Source: Halomonas heilongjiangensis (GTDB taxonomy: Bacteria; Pseudomonadota; Gammaproteobacteria; Pseudomonadales; Halomonadaceae). Taken from it: a DNA stretch of 64,000 bases. A program made the position numbers and the translations under genes. Numbering within the stretch: the stretch's first letter is position 1; the number at the start of each line of letters is the position of its first letter. The notes under the pieces were generated by a model. It had not been told where the DNA came from. It made no database searches and worked only from the letters and a program-made list of their open reading frames with translations. The stretch is taken from the NCBI RefSeq assembly GCF_002879645.1, contig NZ_PNRE01000009.1:1-64000 (forward strand), given 5' to 3'. Shown here piece after piece: positions 1 through 12,166 of the stretch.

Positions 1-2
1 CG

Positions 3-332
3 GCCGATCCGAGCATGGATCCGACTGCCCCGGCCGATCCTGCCACCCCGGCCGATCCTGCCGCCCCGGCAGACCCGGCGGCACCCGCCGATCCGGCAGA
101 CCCGGGGGCACCGGCCGATCCGAGCATGGATCCGACTGCCCCGGCCGATCCGGCCGCACCGGGGGAGGCCGCACCGTCCGATGAGCCCGGCTTCGGCGAT
201 GGCGGCGAGCCCATGCCGAGTCCCGATGCCGGCGCGCAGAGCGATCCCGCGAACGATCCGATGATCGAGGAAGAGAACGAGGAAGAGGAGTGGGAAAACC
301 CCGCAGAGGATGACGAGGACAGCAGCTGGTAA
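3..332 (+). CDS. Ala/Pro/Asp-repeat protein, C-terminal part (gene enters from the left edge)
   Basis: The reading frame is open to the first bases of the window, so the start lies outside. The visible part is a low-complexity tract built from APADP units, with a longer unit (about 35 residues, around MDPTAPADP) seen twice, then an acidic tail rich in Glu and Asp ending in SSW. No catalytic domain is visible. Such Pro/Ala/Asp repeats usually act as extended linkers or surface tails; this is inference. The DNA is very GC-rich and repetitive, so its length may vary between strains. A hairpin and a T-tailed terminator follow. Confidence 0.6.
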   Translation, partial: ADPSMDPTAPADPATPADPAAPADPAAPADPADPGAPADPSMDPTAPADPAAPGEAAPSDEPGFGDGGEPMPSPDAGAQSDPANDPMIEEENEEEEWENPAEDDEDSSW

Positions 333-356
333 CTGGTAAGCGGCTGTAGGGAGCAC

Positions 357-379
357 GCCCCGGTGGTCGCCACCGGGGC
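357..379 (+). terminator. Perfect 10-bp hairpin without T-tract
   Basis: The arms 357-366 and 370-379 are perfectly complementary with a 3-nt loop, 25 bases after the stop of the repeat protein. There is no T run, so it may protect the 3' end or slow polymerase rather than terminate alone. Confidence 0.4.
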
Positions 380-504
380 ACTCCAGGGAAGGAGGCTTCA
401 GGGAAGAGGCTTTTCTTGACGAAACCTCTTGGCGTCGCATGGCGCGGTCGGCGGTCCCGCCGCAATCCCCTCAGCCAACCGCTGACCGAGTTGACGCCCC
501 TGTC

Positions 505-533
505 GGCCCTTGCTCCCCGCAAGGGCCTTTTTT
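505..533 (+). terminator. Rho-independent terminator facing the response-regulator gene
   Basis: A 9-bp GC-rich stem (505-513 with 519-527), a 5-nt loop and six T residues at 528-533. The T run is on the + strand, so it ends transcripts coming from the left and shields the convergent two-component operon. Confidence 0.75.
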
Positions 534-570
534 GGTTCCGGGCGGGCAGGCACCACGCGGGCCGGCCGTC

Positions 571-1964
<1,394 letters not shown>

Positions 1965-1968
<4 letters not shown>

Positions 1969-3437
1969 GTCACACTTCCTCGTTCGGTGGTCTCGCTGTG
2001 CATGGTGTCGTCCAGCGGCAGGCCGATCTCGAAACCGGCACCGCCCAGTTCGCTGTCGAATACGCCAATGGTACCGCCATGGTCGTTGATGATTCGATGG
2101 ACCATGGAGAGCCCGAGCCCGCTGCCCTGGCCCACCGGCTTGGTGGTGAAGAAGGGATCGAACACCTTCGACTTGTCGGTATCGAGGATGCCGGGGCCAT
2201 CGTCTTCGAGCCACAGGCGCAGCTCATCGCCTTCCACCCGAGCGCGAAGCCACACCCGGTGGACTTCGTCGGCCTGGGTCGCATTGCGAAGCAGGTTGGT
2301 CAGCACCTGGATCAGCTGCTGGCCGTTGACCAGCAACTGCGGCGTGGGCTCCGGCAGGTCCACCTCCAGGCGAATGGCCCGTCTTTCCAGATCCTCCTCG
2401 ACCAGCTCCCGCGCCGACTCGATCAGGGCATCCAGCGGCAGGCGCTCCTTCTCGACGTTGTGGCGACGCCCGAGCTCCATCAGTTGACGCACGATCTCGA
2501 CGATGCGGTCCACTTCGCCGCGGATGCGATCGAGACGGGTACGCTCGTCGTCGCCGATCGCCTCGTGGCGCGCGAGGCGCTGGGCCTGGCCATTGATCAC
2601 GGTGAGCGGGGCGCCGATCTCGTGGGCCACACCGGCGGCCAGCACGCCCAGCTCGGCGAGCTTGCGGGACTTGCGCAGCCGCTTCTCGAGTTCGATCTCC
2701 TTGAGCCGGCGCGCCTCGATATCGGTGTCCTTCTCGGCCATGGCATCGAGCATGCCGTTGAGGGCGCCGGCCAGGCGACGGTACTCCTGGGGGCCGCCGA
2801 TCACGGCCCGCTGGCTGCGGTCGCCTTCCTCGACCCGGGCCATCACCGCCAGCAGACGGTTGAGGGGTTGCTCGATATGGTGGCGGAAGCCCCACCAGAT
2901 GCTGAACACGATACCGGCGGCACCGATGATGAAGACCAGCACCGCCAGCAGGCTGATGAAGCCAGTATAGTTCTCGATGCCGGTGTTGAGCCGGTTGACC
3001 TGCAACACGCCGCGGATTTCGCCGTTGGGCGTGGTCAATGGCAGCAGGGCCGAGTAGTAGGTCCAGCCTTCGTGCTGGCGGTAGTGGCCGGAGAGCTCGC
3101 CGGAGTCGACCACGGCGCGGATGTCCTCGGCGTCGAACAGTGCCCGGCCGAGGCCCAGGCCATAGATCTCCTCGCCCTCGATGTCGAAGACATAGGCGCC
3201 GTAGATGCGGTGGAAGGAGAAGGCCGAGTGCAGCGACTCCTGCAGTGATTCCGGGGTGTCGCGTTCCATGGCATAGCCCAGCGAGGTACCGATGGCGTGG
3301 GTGATGATCTGGACCTCGGTCTGCAGCTTGGAGCGTACGTTGTCCTCCAGTGACTTGATCGCTACCAGGCTGAAGACGACCAGAATGAAGAACAGCGGCA
3401 CGATGACCGTGAGGATGATGATGTTGCGCAGGCGCAT
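1965..3437 (-). CDS. Membrane sensor histidine kinase, partner of the NtrC-type regulator
   Basis: 490 residues: a membrane helix at about 5-27, a periplasmic sensor region, a second helix at about 160-182, HAMP, HisKA with phospho-His272 in GVAHEIGAPL, and an HATPase domain with N box LLRNATQA, DDGPGI and the GSGLGLSMV lid. It should autophosphorylate and pass phosphate to the downstream regulator, translated with a 4-base overlap. The sensor resembles single-Cache-like kinases paired with sigma54 activators, but the ligand cannot be read from sequence. Confidence 0.9.
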
Positions 3438-3509
3438 GGCAGTTTCCGATCGAGTGGGCGGGAGCGGGGCGCGCGGATGCCGGCGGGCAGGCTAGCGGTA
3501 CGTCGATGG

Positions 3510-4685
3510 TCAGTCGGCAGGCACCAGCCGGTAGAGGCCGCCGCGCGGATCGTCCTCGAGCAGGTAGAGATAGCCATCATGACCCTGGCGCACGTCGCGG
3601 ATGCGGCCGATACGGCCGTCCAGGATTACCTCGCTGCCGGTGACGGCGCCCTCTTCCAGATCGAGGCGGATGAGCCGTTCGCTGAGCAGGCCGCCGGCCA
3701 GCAGGTCGCCCTGCCACACGGGAAAGGCATCACCGGTTACCTCGGCCAGCCCGGACGGCGCGAAACGTCCCTCGAAGACATGCACCGGATCGCGCATGCC
3801 GGGCAGCGAGTCCTCACCGATGGGGGCGCGGGTGGCATAGTCGACCCCGCGGCTCACCTCGGGCCAGCCGTAATTCTCCCCGGGCTCGATCAGGTTGAGC
3901 TCGTCGCCGGTGAGTGGACCATGTTCCGTCGACCAGATGGTGCCGTCGGCGGCCACCGTCAACCCCTGGGGGTTGCGATTGCCCAGGGTGTAGAGCTCGT
4001 CGAGGGTTTCGTCGTCGTCGACGAAGGGGTTGTCCCCGGGTACGCCTCCGGTCTCGGTCAGGCGCAGTATGCTGCCGGCATGGTCGCTGCCGTGCTGGGC
4101 CCTGGGCGGCTCACTGCCTCGATCGCCGATGCTCATCAACAGGGTGCCGTCGGAGAGCCAGGCGAGCCGCGAGCCATAGTGGCGGCCCGGGCCGGAATAG
4201 CGGCTCTGGACGAACAGCTCCTCGACCTCGGCCAGTGCCTCGCCATCGAGCCTGGCACGACTCAGGGTGGTGGCGGTGCCGCCGTCGCCGGCCTGGCTCC
4301 AGGTGAAGTAGATCCAGTCATGATCGCCATCCCCGTACTGCGGATGCAGCACCACGTCCAGCAGCCCGCCCTGGCCATGGGCATTGACCTCGGGGACGCC
4401 GTCGAGGTGGGTGATCTCGCCGTCCTCGTCGATCAGCGCCAGGCGACCGGGGCGTTCGCTGACCAGGTAGCGGCCATCGGGCAGCATCGCCATGGCCCAG
4501 GGGTGTTCGAGGCCGGAGGCGATACGCTCCAGGCGCAGGTCATGGTGGTCGGTGGCGATGCGCTCCTCGAGCACCTCGACGGCCTGGGCCGGGGCGGCCA
4601 GCAGGGCGCCGGATAGCAGCAGGGCGGCCGACAGTGATGTGGTCGACGGCAACAAGCTCCGCGGCGGCTTCACTGACCTCTCCAT
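3510..4685 (-). CDS. Periplasmic PQQ-dependent aldose sugar dehydrogenase (YliI/Asd type)
   Basis: 391 residues with a cleavable signal peptide ending near AAPAQA, followed by a six-bladed propeller of the soluble glucose/aldose dehydrogenase family. Family signatures include LEHPWAMAMLPDGR, the HGQGGLLDVVLHP block with the active-site His, GNRNPQGL and ENYGWPEVSRG. It oxidises aldoses in the periplasm and passes electrons to the respiratory chain if PQQ is available. I start it at ATG 4685 because AGGGAGA lies about six bases upstream; the frame runs much further upstream only as a shadow of the fuconate dehydratase gene. It lies downstream of that gene on the same strand. Confidence 0.88.
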   Translation of the reverse strand: MERSVKPPRSLLPSTTSLSAALLLSGALLAAPAQAVEVLEERIATDHHDLRLERIASGLEHPWAMAMLPDGRYLVSERPGRLALIDEDGEITHLDGVPEVNAHGQGGLLDVVLHPQYGDGDHDWIYFTWSQAGDGGTATTLSRARLDGEALAEVEELFVQSRYSGPGRHYGSRLAWLSDGTLLMSIGDRGSEPPRAQHGSDHAGSILRLTETGGVPGDNPFVDDDETLDELYTLGNRNPQGLTVAADGTIWSTEHGPLTGDELNLIEPGENYGWPEVSRGVDYATRAPIGEDSLPGMRDPVHVFEGRFAPSGLAEVTGDAFPVWQGDLLAGGLLSERLIRLDLEEGAVTGSEVILDGRIGRIRDVRQGHDGYLYLLEDDPRGGLYRLVPAD

Positions 4686-4831
4686 TCCGTTCTCCCTTTG
4701 CGTGATTTCCATGGCAGCGCGGCGTGCCCCTACCAGCATAGGGACTCCCTTGGGGGCGTGGTGTTCCCGGCTGCCGTCGAGCGGCGGAGCCGGGTCCGCC
4801 GGGCGCGCTTCACCGCCGAGCCGAACAGCGA

Positions 4832-6127
4832 CTACCGGGCCCAGGCGGCGCCACCGGGATAGGCGTGGCGCGAGAGCGACTCCGGGTGCATGGTGATGCC
4901 GTAGCCGGGGGCTCGCGGGGCCTGGTAGCGGCCGTTGTGGATCACCACGGGATCCACGAAGTGCTCGTGCAGGTGGTCGACGTACTCGAGGATCCGCCCC
5001 TCCAGGGAGCCGGAGACGGCGATGTAGTCGAACAGCGAGACATGCTGCACGTACTCGCACAGGCCCACGCCGCCGGCATGAGGGCAGACCGGCACGCGAT
5101 ACTTGGCCGCCATCAGCAGCACCACGATGACCTCGTTGAGCCCGCCCAGGCGGGCGGCGTCGATCTGGCAGTAGTCGATGGCACCCGCCTGCAGCAGCTG
5201 CTTGAACATCACCCGGTTGTGGCAGTGCTCCCCGGTGGCGACGCCGATCGGCGCCAGCCGGCGGCGGATCTCGGCGTGTCCCAGGATGTCGTCCGGGCTG
5301 GTCGGCTCCTCGATCCACAGCGGGTCGAACTCGGCCAGCTCGCGCATGTTGGCGATCGCCTCGTCGACGTCCCACACCTGGTTGGCGTCCATCATCAGCG
5401 GGCGTTCCCAGCCGATCTCCTCGCGCAGGATTCGAGCGCGACGGCGGTCCTCCTCGAGGTCGCCTCCCACCTTCTGCTTGAAGTGGGTCCAGCCCTCCGC
5501 CAGGGCCTCGCGGGCCAGGCGCCGGACCTTGTCGTCGGGGTAGCCGAGCCAGCCGGCCGAGGTGGTGTAGGCGGGGTAGCCATGCTCGAGCATCTCCCGC
5601 TCCCGCGCTGCCTTGCCGGCGGCATGGCGCCTGAGCAGGGCCAGGGCCTCGCCCGGTGTCAGGGCGTCGGTGACGAAGCTGAAGTCGAGGCAGCTCACCA
5701 GCTGCTCGGGCGACATGTCGACGAGCAGCTTCCAGACCGGCTTGCCTTCCGACTTGGCCCACAGGTCCCAGATGGCATTGACGATGGCCGCCGTGGCCAG
5801 GTGGATGGCTCCCTTCTCGGGGCCGATCCAGCGCAGCTGGCTGTCGCCGCTGGTCAGGTGGTGCCAGAAGTCCCCCATGTCCCGCGTGATCGAGGCCAGG
5901 GTGCGCCCCTCGATCAGCGGCGCCAGCGACTCCACCGCCTTGACGCAGATCTCGTTGCCGCGGCCGATGGTGAAGGTGAGGCCATGGCCCTCGAGGCCTG
6001 CCTCGGTGTGCAGCGTGACGTAGGTGGCGGAGTAGTCGGGGGCCGCGTTCATGGCATCCGACCCGTCCAGCGAGCGTGAGGTGGGGAAACGGATGTCCTG
6101 TACGTCCAGGCGGGTGATCGAAGTCAT
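4832..6127 (-). CDS. fucD: L-fuconate dehydratase (enolase superfamily)
   Basis: 431 residues matching L-fuconate dehydratases end to end, with the family opening IRFPTSRSLDGSDAMN and GHGLTFTIGRGNE. Enolase-superfamily catalytic elements are present: the KxK pair in HFKQKVGGD, metal ligands in MMDANQVWD, WIEEPTSPDD and GEHCHNR, and His in CPHAGGVGL. It removes water from L-fuconate to give 2-keto-3-deoxy-L-fuconate in the non-phosphorylated fucose pathway. Start ATG 6127 has AAGGAAG nine bases upstream; ten more codons are open upstream but lack a better site. It is divergent from a fumarylacetoacetase-fold gene, and the 165-base gap probably carries both promoters. Confidence 0.9.
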   Translation of the reverse strand: MTSITRLDVQDIRFPTSRSLDGSDAMNAAPDYSATYVTLHTEAGLEGHGLTFTIGRGNEICVKAVESLAPLIEGRTLASITRDMGDFWHHLTSGDSQLRWIGPEKGAIHLATAAIVNAIWDLWAKSEGKPVWKLLVDMSPEQLVSCLDFSFVTDALTPGEALALLRRHAAGKAAREREMLEHGYPAYTTSAGWLGYPDDKVRRLAREALAEGWTHFKQKVGGDLEEDRRRARILREEIGWERPLMMDANQVWDVDEAIANMRELAEFDPLWIEEPTSPDDILGHAEIRRRLAPIGVATGEHCHNRVMFKQLLQAGAIDYCQIDAARLGGLNEVIVVLLMAAKYRVPVCPHAGGVGLCEYVQHVSLFDYIAVSGSLEGRILEYVDHLHEHFVDPVVIHNGRYQAPRAPGYGITMHPESLSRHAYPGGAAWAR

Positions 6128-6292
6128 CGCGGTTGGCTTCCTTGGTGGTGGCGTCATGGTGACAGCCTAGAAGGGAGGGGTGATAACCCTCCACTCGAAA
6201 GTTGTGGCACGCTGCTCGACGAGCGTCGCCGTCGGGTGGCCCGTGAACCTGGCCGGGATGCTCTCCCTTCCACCGTCATGACAGGAGCCACC

Positions 6293-7462
6293 ATGCAAGC
6301 CATCACCCCGCGCGACTGCCTGCCCGAGGACCTCGACCGCGCCCTGCTGGTCGGCCGGGTGTGGCGCGACACCCCCACCCCCGGGCCGGCCATCGTGGTG
6401 GTCCGCGACGGTCGGGTGCATGACATCTCGGCCCGCGTCGCCACCATGGCGGACCTGCTCGACCGTGACGACGCCGCCGCCTTCGCCGCCGGAGCCGAAG
6501 GCGAGGACCTGGGGCCGGTCGAGACCCTGCTGGCCAACTCCCTGGCCGAACCCAGGAGCGCCCCCCGGCTGCTGGCCCCCTGTGACCTCCAGGCGATCAA
6601 GGCCTGCGGGGTGACGTTCGCCGTCAGCCTGCTCGAGCGCGTGATCGAGGAGCAGGCCGCCGGCAGCCCCCGGCGCGCCCATGAGCTCCGCCAGGAGATC
6701 CAGGCGCTGATCGGCGGCGACCTGTCGCAGATCCGTCCCGGCTCGCCGGAGGCCATGGCGCTCAAGGCCGAGCTGCAGGCCAAGGGGGCCTGGTCCCAGT
6801 ACATGGAGGTGGGCATCGGGCCCGATGCCGAGGTGTTCTCCAAGGCCCAGCCGCTCTCGTCCATGGGCCTCGGCGACCGGGTCGGCCTGCACCCGGCATC
6901 ACAATGGAACAACCCCGAGCCGGAGATCGTGCTGGCGGTGGACCCCGGCGGCACGCCGCGTGGTGCCAGCCTCGGCAACGACGTCAACCTGCGCGATATC
7001 GAGGGGCGCAGCGCCCTGCTGCTGGGCAAGGCCAAGGACAACAACGCCTCCTGCGCCATCGGCCCCTTCATCCGCCTGTTCGACGACCATTTCACCCTCG
7101 ACAGCGTGCGCCAGGCGCGGGTCGCGCTACGCATCGAGGGCGCCGACGACGGCTTCGTGCTCGAGGACGCCAGCGACATGCGCGAGATCAGCCGCGACCC
7201 CCTGGAATTGGTCGAACAGACCATCGGCGCCCACCATCAGTACCCGGACGGCCTCATGCTGTTCCTCGGCACCATGTTCTCGCCGATCGAGGACCGCGAT
7301 GGCCGGGGGCAGGGCTTCACCCACCATCTGCACGATCGGGTGACCATCGCCACCCCGAGCCTCGGCGCCCTGGTCAACGTCGTCGATCGCAGCGATCGGC
7401 TGCCGCCCTGGACCTTCGGGGTGCGCGCGCTTCTCGCCCACCTGGCCCGCCGCCAGGGTTGA
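6293..7462 (+). CDS. Fumarylacetoacetate hydrolase-family enzyme, probably 2-keto-3-deoxy sugar-acid processing
   Basis: 389 residues. The C-terminal half has the FAH fold with the metal-binding acidic pair in WNNPEPEIVLAV and the DVNLRDIEGRSALLLGKAKDN block. The N-terminal extension with KACGVTFAVSLLERVIEEQ is typical of the XylX-like branch that dehydrates 2-keto-3-deoxy sugar acids; a 2,4-diketo-3-deoxy-fuconate hydrolase is the alternative. Start ATG 6293 has AGGAG five bases upstream. The divergent neighbour makes a 2-keto-3-deoxy acid, so the two genes fit one sugar-acid route, although the intermediate dehydrogenase or aldolase is not next to them. Confidence 0.8.
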   Translation: MQAITPRDCLPEDLDRALLVGRVWRDTPTPGPAIVVVRDGRVHDISARVATMADLLDRDDAAAFAAGAEGEDLGPVETLLANSLAEPRSAPRLLAPCDLQAIKACGVTFAVSLLERVIEEQAAGSPRRAHELRQEIQALIGGDLSQIRPGSPEAMALKAELQAKGAWSQYMEVGIGPDAEVFSKAQPLSSMGLGDRVGLHPASQWNNPEPEIVLAVDPGGTPRGASLGNDVNLRDIEGRSALLLGKAKDNNASCAIGPFIRLFDDHFTLDSVRQARVALRIEGADDGFVLEDASDMREISRDPLELVEQTIGAHHQYPDGLMLFLGTMFSPIEDRDGRGQGFTHHLHDRVTIATPSLGALVNVVDRSDRLPPWTFGVRALLAHLARRQG

Positions 7463-7532
7463 GGCTGCCGGGCGGCGCATGGGCGCTCAGGTCTCCGGCG
7501 GCCTCGGGTGCCCGGTCGGGCCGTTTTCGCGC

Positions 7533-8411
7533 TTAGTACATCAGCAGCGCCAGCAGGGCCGGCAGATAGAGCAGCGAGAGCAGGGTCGAGCAGAACACCA
7601 GGCTGGCGGTATAGGCGGCCCCCTGGCCGGCGCGCAGCGCGAAGAGGTAGTTGAACACCGCCACCGGCATGCTCATCTGCAGGATCAGGATGCTCTGGGC
7701 CAGCGGCGGCAGGCCGAGCAGCGTGCCGATGCCCCAGGCCACCAGGGCGGCGACGGGAATGCGGATCAGGCTGAAGCCGATGCCCGATTTCAGCCCCTTC
7801 ACCTGGATGCTGGCCAGCGAGACCCCGAGGGTGATCAACATCAGCGGCACCGTGAAGCCGGAGATCAGGTCGACGCTGTTGTCGAGCCACAGTGGCAGCG
7901 CGGTGTCGGTGATCAGCAGGCCCAGCGAGATCAGGATGGCGTAGACCGTAGGCGTCCTGACCAGCACCTTCAGCGGGTTGCCGTGGCTGGCGAGCATGCT
8001 GCCGACGGTGAACTGGAACAGCGAGACGGTGACCATGACCGCGATGCCGAAGGCGAAGCCGGCGCTGCCGAAGGCGTAGAGCACCACCGGCAGGCCCATG
8101 TTGCCGGTATTGGGGTACATGGTGGGCGCCAGCAGCACCCGCCAGTCGCGCCTGAGCAGCTTCGCCAGCACGAAGGCCGCGCCCGCCATGACGATGAGGA
8201 CCAGGGCCGTGGCCAGCATGATGCGGCCGAAGCTGCCGGCATCGACCTCGGCACCGGAGAGCGAGGCGAGCACCAGGGCCGGGGTGCCGATGTTGAAGAC
8301 CAGCCGGGTGACGAACTCCACCGGATAGGGCTGCCCGAGACGGATCCAGGTGAAACCCAGGCCGGCACCGGCCAGTACGGGGGCCATGACGGCAAAGAGT
8401 TCGGCGAGCAT
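7533..8411 (-). CDS. AEC (auxin efflux carrier) family permease
   Basis: 292 residues, about ten hydrophobic segments in two half-repeats, with the family motif PTMYPNTGNMGLPV after the first half and QMSMPVAVFNYLFA near the end. These are inner-membrane secondary transporters of small organic acids; the substrate is not predictable. Start ATG 8411 has AAGGA seven bases upstream; longer versions exist to 8567 but add non-hydrophobic sequence. It is convergent with the FAH gene and divergent from the ABC exporter. Confidence 0.82.
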   Translation of the reverse strand: MLAELFAVMAPVLAGAGLGFTWIRLGQPYPVEFVTRLVFNIGTPALVLASLSGAEVDAGSFGRIMLATALVLIVMAGAAFVLAKLLRRDWRVLLAPTMYPNTGNMGLPVVLYAFGSAGFAFGIAVMVTVSLFQFTVGSMLASHGNPLKVLVRTPTVYAILISLGLLITDTALPLWLDNSVDLISGFTVPLMLITLGVSLASIQVKGLKSGIGFSLIRIPVAALVAWGIGTLLGLPPLAQSILILQMSMPVAVFNYLFALRAGQGAAYTASLVFCSTLLSLLYLPALLALLMY

Positions 8412-8569
8412 CGAGCGTCCTTGCGAGAGGGGGAAGCCCATCATTGTCGTGAATCGGCGAGTGGCGATGCAAGCGCCGGGCCGCGCCCGGAAGCCGAAGC
8501 GGCGCGCGGCATTGGTGGAGGCGGGCGACTCTCCGGTAAGCTGGTCTCCTTGTCGACAAGGAAACATTC

Positions 8570-10375
<1,806 letters not shown>

Positions 10376-10382
10376 GGCCCTG

Positions 10383-10463
10383 TGGGGTCAGACCCCGGCG
10401 GTGTCGAATCCGCTCGCCCCGTGCCTATGACAGGCCCGACAACTCGGCCGGGGTCTGACCCCA
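10383..10463. repeat. 17-bp inverted repeat containing a GGGGTC/GACCCC palindrome
   Basis: The arms 10383-10399 and 10447-10463 are perfectly complementary over 17 bases, and each arm is itself palindromic around GGGGTCAGACCCC. It lies just after the ABC exporter stop and resembles REP-like intergenic repeats. It could act as a bidirectional transcript end, but there is no T run. Confidence 0.6.
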
Positions 10464-10583
10464 TAGGGGCAGGCCTCGGCGTCATTTTCTGCGAACGTGC
10501 CGCCATCATCGAGATATTCGGGTCCCATAGGGGCAGGCCTCGGCGTCTCTTGCAGCGACGTGCCGCCATCATCGAGATATTCG
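10460..10583. repeat. Two tandem copies of a ~60-bp intergenic repeat
   Basis: Copy 1 (10460-10520) and copy 2 (10524-10583) share the opening CCCATAGGGGCAGGCCTCGG and the closing GCCGCCATCATCGAGATATT, differing mainly in a short centre. Copy 1 begins where the GGGGTCAGACCCC inverted repeat ends. Non-coding; function unknown. Confidence 0.7.
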
Positions 10584-10608
10584 TGGGAAGGCCGCAGGCT
10601 CGAGGAAG

Positions 10609-11202
10609 CTATTGCCGAACCAGCATGGCATCGAGACTGACCGGTACCTCGTCGCCGATCCGCTCGTAGCCGAGCAGCAGCAGCACCGAGCGCAGAGTGG
10701 GGTCGGCCATCAGCTCCTGGCCGTCCAGCGCCACCCGCTCGGCGTTGGTCACCCGGATCCGGTTGGCGGATTCCCGGGTGAAGCGCACCGCCAGCGGCTC
10801 CATGCGCGTGGCATTGCCCGACTGCACCGAGAGCTCGAGCACCTCCACCAGCGACTCGCCCACGGCCAGCTGCTCCAGGCGCTCGGGCGGAAAGCGGGTG
10901 GTCAGGGTGGCCATGGGGCGTTCGGTGAGGCCCGAGAGCCAGGGCGGCAGCGGGCCGAGCTTCTCGATCACGTCGCTCTGGTTCAGCCGCAGCGGCAGCT
11001 CCAGGGCGCCGCTGGCATCGGCGCTGCCGGCCAGCCGGCGCACCTCGTGATGGCGGGGGACCGGCCCGTCGGGGCCGATCTGCACCACCGTCGCTGCCAC
11101 CCGCGACTGCGCCGGGTCCAGCTCCCACGCCGCCACGGCCGGCAGCGCCAGCAGCAATACCGCACCGAGCCCCATGCCGAGGCCAAGAAGTCGTTTCGTC
11201 AC
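10609..11202 (-). CDS. Secreted YceI-like (lipocalin-fold) protein
   Basis: 197 residues with a signal peptide (KRLLGLGMGLGAVLLLALPAVAA). The mature start WELDPAQSRVAA and the spaced beta pattern resemble the YceI family, which binds isoprenoid-like lipids in the periplasm; the match is by pattern and not strong. I start at GTG 11202 because it places the basic residues directly before the signal core and has GGAG eight bases upstream; an ATG at 11235 would add an unlikely leader. It ends just before the tandem repeats. Confidence 0.65.
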   Translation of the reverse strand: MTKRLLGLGMGLGAVLLLALPAVAAWELDPAQSRVAATVVQIGPDGPVPRHHEVRRLAGSADASGALELPLRLNQSDVIEKLGPLPPWLSGLTERPMATLTTRFPPERLEQLAVGESLVEVLELSVQSGNATRMEPLAVRFTRESANRIRVTNAERVALDGQELMADPTLRSVLLLLGYERIGDEVPVSLDAMLVRQ

Positions 11203-11359
11203 CAGCAAATCTCCAGAGGGGCCATGTCCTGGCATGAAGACACGGGAACTGGCCGGAAGTGCCCGAAGGGGGCGAGAAGGGCGGCCACGGCACCGAGGTT
11301 CTGGCCTCGCGCATCGGCATTCGCTATCATACGGCAGCGCTGTTCAGCGCTTTCCGGAA

Positions 11360-11436
11360 GGGCCTATAGCTCAGTTGGTTAGAGCAGGGGACTCATAATC
11401 CTTTGGTCGCTGGTTCGAGTCCAGCTGGGCCCACCA
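11360..11436 (+). tRNA. tRNA with CAU anticodon, probably tRNA-Ile2 (lysidine type)
   Basis: A complete cloverleaf is visible. The acceptor stem pairs 11360-11366 with 11426-11432 and the CCA end is encoded at 11434-11436. The D-arm contains AGCTCAGTTGGTTAGAGC, the anticodon loop is CTCATAA, and the T-arm is GCTGGTTCGAGTCCAGC. The variable and T-arm sequence (TTGGTCGCTGGTTC) matches isoleucine tRNA-CAU better than elongator tRNA-Met, so the C is likely converted to lysidine by TilS. Compositional change begins just after it, and tRNA 3' ends are common integration sites. No second copy of the 3' end was found in the window. Confidence 0.93.
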
Positions 11437-11635
11437 ATGAAATCAGTAAGTTATATAGCATTAATGACTTGTTGTCTCTCTCCATGAGATTTGATGTAAG
11501 CCTCGTGTAAGCAGATTTCTTCAAACCCCTTTCTTCCTCACTATCCCATCCAAGCCACCAACTGTGCCTAGCTGTAGCGCGTCGCTCAACTTGCGCCGGC
11601 GGTTCGCGTAGTTTGCGCCAACCGAGAAGAGGCAT

Positions 11636-11875
11636 TTAACCTCCATTACGACCCTGCCCGTCCCCTCCAGCGTGGAGCGACTCCATGGTATGGAAGGTGC
11701 CGGGCCTCATACCTAGGTACCGGCCATCCTTCATCGCCTCCCTGAGCGCGGAGGGTGGGAGCCTGTAATACTTGCGGACCAGGTGGTGAGTACGGGTATT
11801 GCGAAACACGACCTTTAGGCCGCTCCCCTCCGACTCAACGGCGACGCTTCTCCACTCATCCTCGGATAACTCCAC
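11636..11875 (-). CDS. Small unknown protein beside the tRNA
   Basis: 79 residues from GTG 11875, chosen because a strong AGGAGGT site ends six bases upstream; an earlier GTG at 11881 overlaps that site. Sequence is polar with Arg-rich patches (NTRTHHLVRKYYRLPPSALREAM). No domain is recognised. It follows a second small gene on the same strand with an 18-base gap, so the two are likely co-transcribed. Confidence 0.6.
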   Translation of the reverse strand: MELSEDEWRSVAVESEGSGLKVVFRNTRTHHLVRKYYRLPPSALREAMKDGRYLGMRPGTFHTMESLHAGGDGQGRNGG

Positions 11876-11893
11876 ACCCACCTCCTTGCCCTG

Positions 11894-12166
11894 TCAGAGA
11901 CCGAGTTCCGCCTTGAGCCGCTCAAGGGTCGCTTGATTTTCCGGGTCGTCGACCTCGATCAGCAGGATCGCCGGGGTCATGTCGGTACCGGGATGATCGC
12001 GGGAGACAATAGGCGGCAACCTCCTATCCGGCTTCACCTCGACGTAGGTGGGGTCCGACTCCAACACCTGACATCGCGCGATGACGCCGATGACGTTATA
12101 GCTGGAGGGGTCAATGGTGGAGAGCTTGGCTTCAGAGATCCGGGTGGCCGAATTGATGGTGTTCAT
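11894..12166 (-). CDS. Small unknown protein upstream in the same pair
   Basis: 90 residues from ATG 12166, with GGAGG eight to nine bases upstream. The centre is moderately hydrophobic (SYNVIGVIARCQVLE) and the end acidic. No family is recognised. The frame is open further upstream to 12586, but the added part lacks coding character and a ribosome site. Confidence 0.55.
   Translation of the reverse strand: MNTINSATRISEAKLSTIDPSSYNVIGVIARCQVLESDPTYVEVKPDRRLPPIVSRDHPGTDMTPAILLIEVDDPENQATLERLKAELGL

Noticed and set aside
11393..11635. 80-codon minus-strand frame ending LVGPAGLEPATKGL
   Set aside because: The C-terminal part is the reverse translation of the tRNA at 11360-11436, a common false annotation, and there is no ribosome site.
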